Numbered from the stretch's first letter, positions 7,804 to 14,744 are shown. The stretch is 20,001 bases of DNA from an uncultured Lachnospiraceae bacterium (GCA_910579495.1 CAJTVD010000071.1:1-20001), one strand, 5' to 3'. A program made the numbers and translations. Notes: generated by a model not told the origin, from the sequence alone.

Positions 7804-8238
7804 CTATCCACCCATGAAACTGTCCATGAAGTCAAGGGCGGCATCATTGATGGTTTCCTCGTCCTGCTTGATTTCTTTCTGCTCCTGCTTCTCCGGCTGT
7901 ACCGCCATACTCTGCATTCCCGGTGCTATTGGCATATAAGGGTACATCATTGGAAATGGCGACTGCGAAAAACATTTCTTTATTTCCTCTGCTTCCTTCC
8001 TGATGCTCTCCTGCATCTTCGCCAGAAGTTCCTCATTGGTAAGGTGCGTTTCTTCCTTCCGGTCATAATGCCCGATCATTGCCTCCGCGATAATGCTGCT
8101 GTAGTCCTGCTTCCTTCCGTCCGGCGGCTCCTCATACCTCCTTTGTAAAATCTGCCATGCCCTCCGCTCCTCCGGCACGTCCATGTCAAAGCGGCAGGAC
8201 ACACGCTTGATATTCTTTATCGTCTGTCTCGTCTTCAT
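7804..8238 (-). CDS. ParR-like partition adaptor protein
   Basis: This 144-residue protein starts at ATG 8238 (MKTRQTIKNIKRVSCRF), with GGGGGTG about eight bases upstream; a GTG three codons earlier is possible. The N-terminal RVSCRFDMDVPEERRAWQIL plus SSIIAEAMIGHY (about 12-60) fits a ribbon-helix-helix DNA-binding fold. A proline/methionine-rich linker (FPMMYPYMPIAPGMQSM) leads to an acidic C-terminal tail ending in ALDFMDSFMGG. ParR proteins bind the centromere with the N-terminus and the ParM filament with the C-terminus. The gene begins 12 bases after the ParM-like stop, which is the usual parM-parR order. Confidence 0.75.
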   Translation of the reverse strand: MKTRQTIKNIKRVSCRFDMDVPEERRAWQILQRRYEEPPDGRKQDYSSIIAEAMIGHYDRKEETHLTNEELLAKMQESIRKEAEEIKKCFSQSPFPMMYPYMPIAPGMQSMAVQPEKQEQKEIKQDEETINDAALDFMDSFMGG

Positions 8239-8250
8239 AAGGCACACCCC

Positions 8251-9168
8251 CTATCCGCGCCGGATATTGCGTAAACGCCTCTGGTTGGAAAGGTACTCAT
8301 ATCCCTTTGCATTGGCGTGTATATCCTCAATGAAATGCACCTTGCTCTGATCCAGTTTTGCGAAATGCTTCATCAGCATTGCACCGCCTCCAAGGAAATG
8401 AAGCTTCGCCAGTTCTTCATTGTAGCCATACTCCCGTAGCTTACGCATAATCTTGTCGGTATAATCTGACGCGCATTCCGCTATGGCTTTCAGATATTTC
8501 TCCCCGATATCGGCAGTGCCATCCTTCAGCACCTTTTTTACAATACAGTCATCTACAACACTATGTACCTTGTTTGTAAGTTCGCTCCGCATCTCGATCA
8601 CACAGCACTCCACCCCGAAACGCTCCGTATAGTAGCGGCTGGAATCCGGCTTCCCGTCAACGATAAAGATAACGTTCATTGTACCATTTCCGATATCCGC
8701 CACAATGTTAAATCCCTGATAGCTGGGCAGGTCTGCCGCAACAGCCGCAAATCCCTGTGCATAGACTTCCACATCCTCAATTTTCACATGGTATCTGGTG
8801 TCATTGCACCGGAAGGTCACTTCCTTATTCTTTAATAAATATTTCTTAAAACTCTCCGCCTGCTCCCCAAGCCATTTGATAGGAAGCCCCACCGCCAGAA
8901 TGACGGAAGCGTAACACAATCCCCTTTCCCTCAGTTCCTTTGCCAGAGCCGCCAGCGTAAGGATATAATAATCTTCATCCCACACTTTATCCATCTGGTA
9001 CTCCTTGTGCGTGGAGCCGATCTCGTAAAATTTCCCTTCGTACTCTACTACCATCCCTGCAAGTTCCGATACGCTTTCCCTCTGGATAATGCCGGATTCA
9101 AAAATGTGGTGGGCGGTCTTGATATTACCGTACCCATGGTCAATCCCGATCCTGTAAACCTGTTCCAT
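8251..9168 (-). CDS. parM: ParM-like actin ATPase (plasmid segregation)
   Basis: This 305-residue protein starts at ATG 9168, which AAAAGGAGAAGATT precedes; the frame extends to 9228 but without a ribosome site. Actin-fold motifs are in order: phosphate-1 GIDHGYGNIKT (8-18), phosphate-2 VADIGNGTMNVIF (156-168) and the adenosine motif LHFLGGGAML (256-265). The length matches ParM/Alp-type proteins. It would polymerise with ATP into filaments that push plasmid copies apart, coupled through the ParR-like protein encoded next. An inverted repeat lies in its leader (9208-9247). The gene shows that the left part of the window is, or was, an extrachromosomal or excision-stable element. Confidence 0.9.
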   Translation of the reverse strand: MEQVYRIGIDHGYGNIKTAHHIFESGIIQRESVSELAGMVVEYEGKFYEIGSTHKEYQMDKVWDEDYYILTLAALAKELRERGLCYASVILAVGLPIKWLGEQAESFKKYLLKNKEVTFRCNDTRYHVKIEDVEVYAQGFAAVAADLPSYQGFNIVADIGNGTMNVIFIVDGKPDSSRYYTERFGVECCVIEMRSELTNKVHSVVDDCIVKKVLKDGTADIGEKYLKAIAECASDYTDKIMRKLREYGYNEELAKLHFLGGGAMLMKHFAKLDQSKVHFIEDIHANAKGYEYLSNQRRLRNIRRG

Positions 9169-9207
9169 AATCTTCTCCTTTTCCTCTACTGGTTTTGTTG
9201 CAAAAAT

Positions 9208-9247
9208 ATAAGGACTACCCAAGCACATACACTTGAATAGTCCTTAT
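9208..9247. promoter_or_regulatory. Inverted repeat in the parM leader
   Basis: ATAAGGACTA (9208-9217) and TAGTCCTTAT (9238-9247) form a perfect 10-bp inverted repeat with a 20-base spacer, 40 bases upstream of the parM start. On the minus strand it is followed by ATTTTTG. It could be a terminator/attenuator for leader transcription or an operator or centromere element. Nearby, ACGCA/TGCGT brackets AT-rich sequence at about 9250-9270. The sequence does not show which role is right. Confidence 0.55.
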
Positions 9248-9404
9248 CACGCAATAAAATACTGCGTCTAACTCAAAATTATTCTGTTTCACCTCGCATT
9301 TCTTAAAAGCCACAAGATGACCGCATCATGGATGGGCATTTCTGACTTCTTTGATGTAGGTTTATGATTTTGTCCAGCGCTGTCCTAAATCTCCACCAAT
9401 GGGC

Positions 9405-9572
9405 TTAAATAAATAGGACTGAATCAGTGCAAACCCTTGATTTTGTGGGCTTCTCTTGATTTAGTCTTATTATAGCAGGTTCATGACGTGACACATCCAA
9501 CAGTCCCGCCATCTCCTCCTGAGAATATCCTTTCTCTTTGCGGATAGCCTTTAATTTTTCTCCAAAAGTCAT
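9405..9572 (-). pseudogene. Truncated XRE-family HTH repressor remnant
   Basis: The frame starts at ATG 9572 and gives MTFGEKLKAIRKEKGYSQEE followed by MAGLLDVSR, a canonical start of a Cro/CI-type helix-turn-helix. In intact relatives the SR is followed by QAVSKWE or similar. Here the sequence changes abruptly to HEPAIIRLNQEKPTKSRV and stops after 55 residues. The recognition helix and everything after it are missing, so it cannot bind DNA normally. The break lies in the junction between plasmid-type and phage-type genes and may mark a recombination or attachment point. Two operator-like repeats lie upstream (9645-9674). Confidence 0.7.
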
Positions 9573-9644
9573 CTTAAACAACCTCGCTTTCTGTTTTTTC
9601 TGTCTGGATTATAGAATCAAAGCTGTCTAAATACCACCACCTTA

Positions 9645-9674
9645 GCGTGTCATCCTGTCAATTTGGCGTGTCAT
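9645..9674. promoter_or_regulatory. Paired 9-base direct repeats upstream of the XRE remnant
   Basis: GCGTGTCAT occurs at 9645-9653 and 9666-9674, exactly 21 bases (two helical turns) apart. On the minus strand a TTGACA hexamer lies between them, and TATAAT (within TTCTATAATCC, about 9610) lies further down towards the gene. The arrangement resembles an autoregulatory operator/promoter of the now broken repressor. Spacing between the two hexamers is not canonical, so the promoter call is tentative. Further upstream, TGCCCTG/CAGGGCA (9687-9693, 9708-9714) is an inverted repeat without a T-run. Confidence 0.45.
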
Positions 9675-9721
9675 TCCCTGTTTTTATGCCCTGATTCCGT
9701 TTTGGGACAGGGCAGCAGGTA

Positions 9722-9997
9722 TCAAACCATCATTCCATCTCCCTGAACGTGCCAGTCATTCCTCCCACAAGGCTCCACTGGCGATTTCACATTTTCAGTG
9801 CTTTGCCGATAAGCCTCACGAGCTATTGACGGATTCGACTCCTTCCTATTACTTCGGCAGAATACCGTTCCCGCTAAAGTAAAATCCTCTGTTGGTTATA
9901 CCACGAGATTTTCCTGTTTTTTGCCTAATGGCATGAAAAGACTATTTTCCGGGAACGAAAAGCACAAAACAATCAAAATTGAAAATACTTTTTTCAT
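9722..9997 (-). other. Unrecognised element with DGR-spacer-like motifs; no intact gene
   Basis: One minus-strand frame starts at ATG 9997 (MKKVFSILIVLCFSF...), meets TAA at 9896 after 33 codons (ending KKQENLVV), then stays open for 57 more codons to TGA at 9722. No good ribosome site precedes it and I recognise no protein family. Three short motifs recur, in the same order and strand, in the spacer and repeat near the DGR reverse transcriptase: 9733-9750 with 14409-14425, 9919-9933 with 14466-14480, and 9953-9967 with 14555-14570. It may be a structured RNA or a decayed relative of the DGR spacer. Confidence 0.4.
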
Positions 9998-10065
9998 AAA
10001 TGTACTTTTTCTGTAATTAAGAGACCCCTCCCTGCTCCATGAAATTTTTCCGCATCAGAATAATG

Positions 10066-10428
10066 TTATTTTCTATCCCCTATCTGATTTAGCATCTTTA
10101 CCAATGTTTGAGGAAGCGGCACTCCAAGCTGGTTTATATTCTTTAAAATGGCAAGCCCCTCATTGGAGATGTAAAACAAAATAACCGTTGTCCGAATTGC
10201 GCAATTACTTTCTATGATTGTACCTATTATATTTGAAACAATCACTGGAATAAATATCGCTACTTTCTTAAACATATTCTTTAGCAAAAACACATTGGAT
10301 TGCTTCTCCTCCCCTACAATCACAAGAAGTATTTCTGCTATGTAACTTATCACCATAAATACAATCAGTGCAGATAGGAATTTATCAATCCCTCCCAATA
10401 ATCGAATAATGTAGTTTACCATATCCAT
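10066..10428 (-). CDS. Holin-like protein (phage holin / toxin-secretion holin family)
   Basis: I chose ATG 10428 because GGAAAGGATGGA precedes it; an ATG at 10458 is in frame but lacks a site. The 120-residue protein has hydrophobic segments at about 15-40 (FLSALIVFMVISYIAEILLV), 60-80 (VAIFIPVIVSNIIGTII) and 85-105, with ISNEGLAILKNINQLGVPLP near the end. That last motif parallels ANETISIIENAGLMGIPIP in the holin at 12130-12567, so the two are relatives. Holins form membrane pores that release endolysin. This copy lies beyond the endolysin, after a 350-base non-coding stretch with its own hairpin, so it may be a second holin/antiholin or belong to a neighbouring element. Confidence 0.8.
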   Translation of the reverse strand: MDMVNYIIRLLGGIDKFLSALIVFMVISYIAEILLVIVGEEKQSNVFLLKNMFKKVAIFIPVIVSNIIGTIIESNCAIRTTVILFYISNEGLAILKNINQLGVPLPQTLVKMLNQIGDRK

Positions 10429-10495
10429 TCCATCCTTTCCATAATAATTAAATATCATCTACATGGTTTGTCCCATGTACTGTTCACAAACATAA

Positions 10496-10558
10496 AATAG
10501 CCAGAACAAATTATCTGGCAGAGTCTATGCCCTGTCCCAATAATCTGCTCTGGCTATT
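10496..10558 (-). promoter_or_regulatory. Long RNA hairpin upstream of the second holin
   Basis: Read on the minus strand, AATAGCCAGAGCAGATTAT pairs with ATAATTTGTTCTGGCTATT over 19 contiguous base pairs, two of them G-U. The loop is 25 bases and itself contains GGCA/TGCC. The G-U pairs favour the minus-strand RNA over the plus strand. It lies about 70 bases upstream of the holin start, and a smaller hairpin ACATGG/CCATGT follows at about 10461-10478. The weak T content after the stem argues against a strong terminator. A leader or structured small RNA is more likely. The rest of 10429-10778 shows no gene. Confidence 0.5.
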
Positions 10559-10778
10559 AGTGGCTGTCCTATATGACGCCCTGTTGCTCAGTCAGCAAAC
10601 GCTATCTTATGCATTTACAACCATTTTGTAAACTTCTTTTTCCCGCGAGGTTGGTTCTGCGGTCATTTTATCACAAATAAAGGTTCAGTACAATATGCCG
10701 CAAATACGGCATTTACAGGAAAAGTTCAGTTTTTACAATCTGCTGAAAGCTGCTAAAATACCGTCAATTAGTAACAAA

Positions 10779-12143
10779 TTAGAAACAAATTTCACAGTAT
10801 TCAGGGTTCCCCAAATAGATCCAGCCGTTGCGGTTTTTCTGATAACTTTTCAGCAGTCCCCAGCTACCGGAAACTTCCACAATAGTGAAGGTTCCGATCC
10901 CTGTAAACTTCCCGGTCAGGTTCGTGTTATCTGCTGAACCGGGGCTTTTCCTGATATTCAGATCAGGTATAATGACCTTGATCAGAAAAGGAACCGCAGG
11001 GAAGGGGGAAGCCGGGGCCGGTGCAGGTGTGGCGGCCTGTGCGCCTGTAATCGCCGTCAGTATGGTCAGGATCTTTTCACCATATTCAGCACCAGCGGCC
11101 CAACCCTTGCGCTGCGGGTTTTCCTGAATACCCAGCCATTCCACAAATTCAGCTGAACCACGGGCCACATATTTGAACCGGGGATCCACAACCGGGTTCA
11201 CCAGCTGTTCACTATTGGCGTATGCTTTCAAGTGCTGGATCTGTGCCCGGATGCCGATCTGCGGCGTGTCAAAAGAATTTCCCTTCATGCCGTTGCTGGT
11301 CACACCCATGCCGCAGAAATTATTCTGATCCAGCGTAACAGCGGAACCCTTGAAAGTAAAGTTCCCAGTTTCAAGGCATGACTGCGAAAAAGCAATATCA
11401 CCCCGGATCCCTTCTGCCGCACCTTCTGACAGGTACAGGGGGATCATGTCAATGACAGACTGTGCCACATTCGGGTTCTTTGCTTTAATGTATGCCCGCA
11501 TCTGGTCAGCTGTAGCCTGTGCCGTCCCTGTGATCCGTGTCCCGGAACTTGCAGCCGGAACCGTTGCGGAACCCATAGCGGCCTTGACTGCTTTTCTGAA
11601 CCCGTCCATAGTATAACCCATTTTCAACTGATTCCATAAATGGACAGGATCGCCGTGATTGCTGGCAATACCACGCCTGTGACCTTCTTCATGGGATAGG
11701 ATAACCCCATCAGCCAGCGGATCAAGCCTGAACTTTTTGCACAGTTCAGCGAACAGCTGAACAGCGCTTTCATATGTGCGCCTGACTGCTTCCTGTGCTG
11801 CCGGTATGTTGGAACAGGTGAACGTGGCCCCGCCTGTGTACTTGATACAGGAAGGTTCACACATTTCAACACCTATATGTGTATCATTCCCGGAACCCTT
11901 CGCCCCGGATCCACAATGCCATCCCCGGTATTCCCACGGTAAAGTTTGGTATATGTCCCCGGTATTGGCATCAATGAACGCATGGACACAAGCGGCCTTT
12001 TCAGCATTGTTCCAGCTTCCCACAAATGCCTGTGCGGAAGGCTGCGGGCAGCCTACGCTATGCAGCATAAGACCGCCCCTTGTGTTCTGTTCTGCTTTTT
12101 GATAGCAGCGGTTACTTTTCAAGAATGATTCAATGATCCTCAT
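10779..12143 (-). CDS. Phage endolysin: amidase + glucosaminidase + SH3-like domain
   Basis: This 454-residue lysin cleaves peptidoglycan at the end of infection. I chose ATG 12143 (MRIIESFLKS), with AAGGTGCAGGGC upstream; it overlaps the holin by 14 bases. Residues about 1-185 are an Amidase_2 (PGRP-like) domain. LMLHSVG gives His28, and LSHEEGHRRG with SNHGDP (150-166) supplies the other zinc ligands, for N-acetylmuramoyl-L-alanine amidase activity. Residues about 205-375 resemble a GH73 glucosaminidase, with SEGAAEGIRGDIAFSQSCLE (239-258) holding the likely catalytic glutamates and NNFCGMG typical of the fold. Residues about 392-454 form an SH3-like wall-binding domain (LNIRKSPG...GWIYLG). 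No signal peptide is present, consistent with holin-dependent export. Confidence 0.93.
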   Translation of the reverse strand: MRIIESFLKSNRCYQKAEQNTRGGLMLHSVGCPQPSAQAFVGSWNNAEKAACVHAFIDANTGDIYQTLPWEYRGWHCGSGAKGSGNDTHIGVEMCEPSCIKYTGGATFTCSNIPAAQEAVRRTYESAVQLFAELCKKFRLDPLADGVILSHEEGHRRGIASNHGDPVHLWNQLKMGYTMDGFRKAVKAAMGSATVPAASSGTRITGTAQATADQMRAYIKAKNPNVAQSVIDMIPLYLSEGAAEGIRGDIAFSQSCLETGNFTFKGSAVTLDQNNFCGMGVTSNGMKGNSFDTPQIGIRAQIQHLKAYANSEQLVNPVVDPRFKYVARGSAEFVEWLGIQENPQRKGWAAGAEYGEKILTILTAITGAQAATPAPAPASPFPAVPFLIKVIIPDLNIRKSPGSADNTNLTGKFTGIGTFTIVEVSGSWGLLKSYQKNRNGWIYLGNPEYCEICF

Positions 12144-12567
12144 GCCCTGCACCTTCACTTTCTGCCTTATTTTTCAGCACTTCAATAGCCTTGATGATAA
12201 CTGCCGGAATGGGGATCCCCATTAGTCCAGCGTTTTCAATAATGGATATGGTTTCATTGGCAATAAAGGCAATCACCACGGCATCCCTGATAAAATTGGA
12301 ACCCATGATCAGATCCAGCCTACAGGCCACCAGTACCACAAGCAAGGTCACGCCTTTTCTGCATAAGCCTTTCCATCCGGCCCGGCTTTCCAGTGCGCCG
12401 TTCTGTGTCTTTTCACTGGTATGGAACACGCCAGCCACGATCAGGCCGGTCACATAATCAATACCCATGAAAATAATCAGCGTAACCAGTGCGGCATCCC
12501 AGCCGCCAAACAGGGAAGCGATCCAGCTTCCGATCAGACCGATAAAAGTTAAAAGTTTCATTTTCAT
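12130..12567 (-). CDS. Phage holin (Cph1/holin_4-type)
   Basis: This 145-residue membrane protein starts at ATG 12567 (MKMKLLTFIG), preceded by GGAAAGGATGGAGAAC. The long upstream extension to 12663 lacks a site and is not membrane-like. Hydrophobic segments lie near 4-20, 25-48 (ALVTLIIFMGIDYVTGLIVAG), 75-90 (GVTLLVVLVACRL) and 95-115. FMGIDYVTGL, the SxxGxKGLxRK-like turn (SRAGWKGLCRKG) and GIPIPAVIIKAIEVLK near the C-terminus are characteristic of the toxin-secretion/phage lysis holin family. It precedes and overlaps the endolysin gene, which is standard lysis-cassette order. Confidence 0.92.
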   Translation of the reverse strand: MKMKLLTFIGLIGSWIASLFGGWDAALVTLIIFMGIDYVTGLIVAGVFHTSEKTQNGALESRAGWKGLCRKGVTLLVVLVACRLDLIMGSNFIRDAVVIAFIANETISIIENAGLMGIPIPAVIIKAIEVLKNKAESEGAGHEDH

Positions 12568-12681
12568 GTTCTCCATCCTTTCCGCACACGAAAAAAGCAC
12601 CCGTCTGACGCTCATATAACGCCATATAGGTACTTTACTGTGTGCCTTTGATAATTTGTTCATGTGAAAGAAAAAAAAAGC

Positions 12682-12810
12682 CTATTCTGCGGCCAGTTCA
12701 GGAACTTCCATGTCAACCAGAACTTCCCTGACCTGTTCTTTCAGCTTTGCCGGAACGTCAGCAAAGGCTTTCTTGCCCTTGATGATCAGCAGCGCATAAA
12801 CGATTGCCAT
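12682..12810 (-). CDS. Small CD1375-like phage protein (copy 2)
   Basis: This 42-residue protein MAIVYALLIIKGKKAFADVP... starts at ATG 12810 behind a very strong GGGGAAGGGGGTGAAAGAT. It aligns with the product of the preceding gene: MA-VYA-LI-KGKK----DVP--L---V---L is shared, so the two are tandem paralogues. Tiny proteins of this type are common next to holins in clostridial phages. Their function is unknown to me. An in-frame ATG at 12864 would overlap the upstream stop by ATGA and add a hydrophobic leader, but the ribosome site favours 12810. Confidence 0.75.
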   Translation of the reverse strand: MAIVYALLIIKGKKAFADVPAKLKEQVREVLVDMEVPELAAE

Positions 12811-12860
12811 ATCTTTCACCCCCTTCCCCAGTATGAAATAAAGCAGGACTTCCAGCAGGA

Positions 12861-12980
12861 TCATTTTTCGTCACCTGCCAGCAGCGCCTTGACTTCCTTC
12901 TGCAAATTTTTGGGAACGTCCTTGATCGTCTTTTTCCCTTTGCGGATCAGGTCAGCATAAACCTTTGCCATCATGCTCAT
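12861..12980 (-). CDS. Small CD1375-like phage protein (copy 1)
   Basis: This 39-residue protein (MSMMAKVYADLIRKGKKTI...) is lysine-rich and acidic at its end (GDEK). The start ATG at 12980 overlaps the upstream stop (TAATG), and AGGGGGTG lies about nine bases before it. Later in-frame ATGs at MMAK are also possible. It is the first of two tandem paralogues; about half of the aligned residues match the next gene's product. Function is unknown to me. Its place between baseplate-type and lysis genes is typical of this phage family. Confidence 0.75.
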   Translation of the reverse strand: MSMMAKVYADLIRKGKKTIKDVPKNLQKEVKALLAGDEK

Positions 12981-13276
12981 TATTCTGCACCCCCTATCAA
13001 CTCAAATACTTCTGTCAATGCCATCTGTGTGCTGGTCAGTTCGTCAGACATTCCAGCCAGTTCCTTTTTCAAGGTGTCGTTCTCACTCCCGATCAGCTGA
13101 ATGTATTCGTCAGGTGTATACACATATTCGTGATACTGGTATGTGTCCCCGGCGTTCTCCATTCCTTCCTGTGGCTCCACCTTCTGTATATCCTCATGGA
13201 CATACACCGCATCCGGCATAACTACCACCGGCACGGCAAAGGCGGCGCTTCCCTGTCTGATTCCTAAATCTTTCAT
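12980..13276 (-). CDS. Small phage protein downstream of the DGR RT, function unknown
   Basis: This 98-residue protein starts at ATG 13276, overlapping the reverse transcriptase stop by ATGA. It is acidic, with an N-terminal stretch containing FAVPVVVMPDAVYVHEDI and a C-terminal coiled-coil-like helix (IGSENDTLKKELAGMSDELT). The layout recalls small tail-module proteins encoded just before the lysis cassette in Firmicute siphophages. Coupling to the RT raises the question of whether it assists the retroelement. However, it does not look like the basic helical-bundle Avd accessory protein of known DGRs: it is acidic and partly beta. I regard it as structural or accessory phage protein. Confidence 0.7.
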   Translation of the reverse strand: MKDLGIRQGSAAFAVPVVVMPDAVYVHEDIQKVEPQEGMENAGDTYQYHEYVYTPDEYIQLIGSENDTLKKELAGMSDELTSTQMALTEVFELIGGAE

Positions 13277-14391
13277 GCTGCTTTCACCAATCCTTTCTTT
13301 TCTAGTTTCTTTCTATATTTGTTGATTTTCACAACCTTGTTCTTTTTCCCGTCAGCAATAATTTCTTCATAGTACCGCATCAGGGAAGGTGCAATAGGCG
13401 CAATATATTTTTCTTTAAGCCTGTGGCCATCGCACATATCCAGCCACCCACAATATGAATTAGCTGAACAAAATTCTGAATAGCTGATCAAAAGTCCGGC
13501 TTCCTGCTTTTTCAGGATCCGGCGCATTGTGTTTTTCATTTTTATGCAGGTTCTCTTGCGTAACAGCGTATAGCCGTGGAAGCAGCGGAACCCTATAAAA
13601 TCAATACCACGGGCATCCACAGGGAACACTTGCCAGTTATCTTTCAAGCTAAGGTTCAGACGTGTATGCAAATATTCATCCATTTTCTTTCTGACCTCAT
13701 GCAGCTGTTCCTTGCTGTCCAATAGTATGATAATGTCATCCATGTACCGCACCACATATTTCAGATGCAGTTCTTCTTTCAAGTAATGGTCAAAATATGC
13801 CAGATAAAAATTTGCAAGGTACTGTGAAAGATAGGATCCAATGGGTACACCTGTACCGGGAACACTGTCCACAATTTTGAACAATAATGAAAGCAGCCAC
13901 TTGTCTTTGATCTTGCGTTCAAGCAGCTGCTTCAAAATATCGTGATCAATGCTAGGATAAAATTTCCTGACATCAATTTTCAGACAGTATTGTGTGCCGG
14001 GTATATCTTCCAGATACCCATGAAGCAAGTCAAGCGCCCTGCTGATCCCTCTGTCCTTTATGGATGCACAGGTATGTGTGCAAAAGGTTTCCATGAAGAT
14101 TGGTTCAATCTGTAGCATAATAGCCCATTGAATGATCCTGTCTGGAAAATAGGGTAACTTTTCAAGTTTTCTTTCCTTGCCTTTGTCATTGATAATTGAC
14201 ACCGTATATTCCGACACTTCATATTTTTCATTCAGCAACATTTCCTGAATTTCTTTCAGGTATGTGTCAGGATCCTGATCAACCATCTTGACTTCTTTGT
14301 AAAACAGTTTATCCTTTCTGGCATTTCGGTGTGCTTCCCGCAGATTTTCAATGGTGCAGATCTTATCAAAAATATCACCATGTCTTTTCAT
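13273..14391 (-). CDS. Reverse transcriptase of a diversity-generating retroelement
   Basis: This 372-residue protein starts at ATG 14391 behind AGGGGTGTTGC. RT motifs run in order: palm motif A KIDVRKFYPSID (138-149), motif B IGSYLSQYLANFYL (184-197) and the catalytic YMDD (216-219) in VVRYMDDIIIL. The IGxxxSQ motif, in place of the QGxxxSP of group II intron RTs, is a mark of DGR reverse transcriptases. So is the short length with no maturase or endonuclease domain. The gene lies downstream of a phage adhesin whose 3' end is repeated in between, the standard target-template-RT order. In known DGRs the RT copies the template RNA with errors at adenines, and the cDNA replaces the variable region. 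No Avd gene is visible in the window. Confidence 0.9.
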   Translation of the reverse strand: MKRHGDIFDKICTIENLREAHRNARKDKLFYKEVKMVDQDPDTYLKEIQEMLLNEKYEVSEYTVSIINDKGKERKLEKLPYFPDRIIQWAIMLQIEPIFMETFCTHTCASIKDRGISRALDLLHGYLEDIPGTQYCLKIDVRKFYPSIDHDILKQLLERKIKDKWLLSLLFKIVDSVPGTGVPIGSYLSQYLANFYLAYFDHYLKEELHLKYVVRYMDDIIILLDSKEQLHEVRKKMDEYLHTRLNLSLKDNWQVFPVDARGIDFIGFRCFHGYTLLRKRTCIKMKNTMRRILKKQEAGLLISYSEFCSANSYCGWLDMCDGHRLKEKYIAPIAPSLMRYYEEIIADGKKNKVVKINKYRKKLEKKGLVKAA

Positions 14392-14503
14392 GCAACACCC
14401 CTGATGTTTTCCGTCCCCTGAACGTTCGCTTGTGCTACTAATACAGATAAACGGGATTCTTTATGTTTTGCCTAGTGGCAGGGTAGTGAAGGTTCACCGT
14501 GTT

Positions 14504-14530
14504 AAAAAAATCTATTGTGGAAAACAATAG
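14504..14530 (-). terminator. Hairpin plus T-run at the end of the template-position repeat
   Basis: On the minus strand CTATTGT/ACAATAG (14530-14524 and 14518-14512, 5-base loop) is followed by ATTTTTTT (14511-14504). It directly abuts the repeat copy at 14529-14662 and has the form of a weak intrinsic terminator. It could end a short template RNA or act as a structural element in the spacer needed for cDNA priming. Between it and the RT, TGCC-ACTA-GGCA (14470-14480 region) forms another small stem. Confidence 0.5.
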
Positions 14531-14662
14531 GTGACAACCGACAGCCACATACGAGAACGAAAAAGCACAACCCACAGCCAGCGGAAAAGCCCCCGCACAA
14601 AGCGCACCAACCCAACCACCACCAAAAAGCCCAAGACAAGACGCAAACAAAGGAGCAGAATC
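14529..14662 (-). repeat. DGR repeat in template position (adenine-poor TR-like copy)
   Basis: This 134-base segment matches 14803-14936 at a constant offset of 274 bases with no indels. There are 15 substitutions in bases 14531-14662. It ends sharply at both sides, so it is the DGR repeat unit, not a longer duplication. It lies between target gene and RT, where a template repeat is expected. On the coding (minus) strand its frame is the same as the target's and stays open, but it contains almost no adenine: about two in the 129 bases of the first 43 codons. Only one of the 15 differing sites is A in this copy. Known DGR templates carry A at the variable sites. It is therefore either a spent template or a second variable region. 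Confidence 0.8.
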
Positions 14663-14744
14663 TTTTTTTTGTCTGATTTTTTGGCAATTAGGTGAATGTG
14701 TTTCAACCTTCATGTCATGCTTTCACTACCCGTTTTCATTACTC

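Noticed and set aside
9687..9714. Rho-independent terminator (TGCCCTG/CAGGGCA)
   Set aside because: The loop is 14 bases and neither strand has a T-run directly after the stem.
9953..9967. A third copy of the DGR repeat serving as the missing A-rich template
   Set aside because: Only 15 bases match one end of the unit and the rest of the 134 bases is absent, so it cannot template the variable region.
13273..14391. Group II intron-encoded protein
   Set aside because: The RT has no maturase X domain or HNH endonuclease, and no domain V-like RNA hairpin is visible nearby. Its IGxxxSQ motif and the adjacent VR/TR-type repeats fit a DGR.
14438..14713. 91-codon open frame spanning the template-position repeat as a gene
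   Set aside because: It has no ribosome site. Its open frame is explained by the repeat sharing the target's reading frame, and its flanks are not protein-like. I annotate the repeat, not a gene, although a relic second target remains possible.
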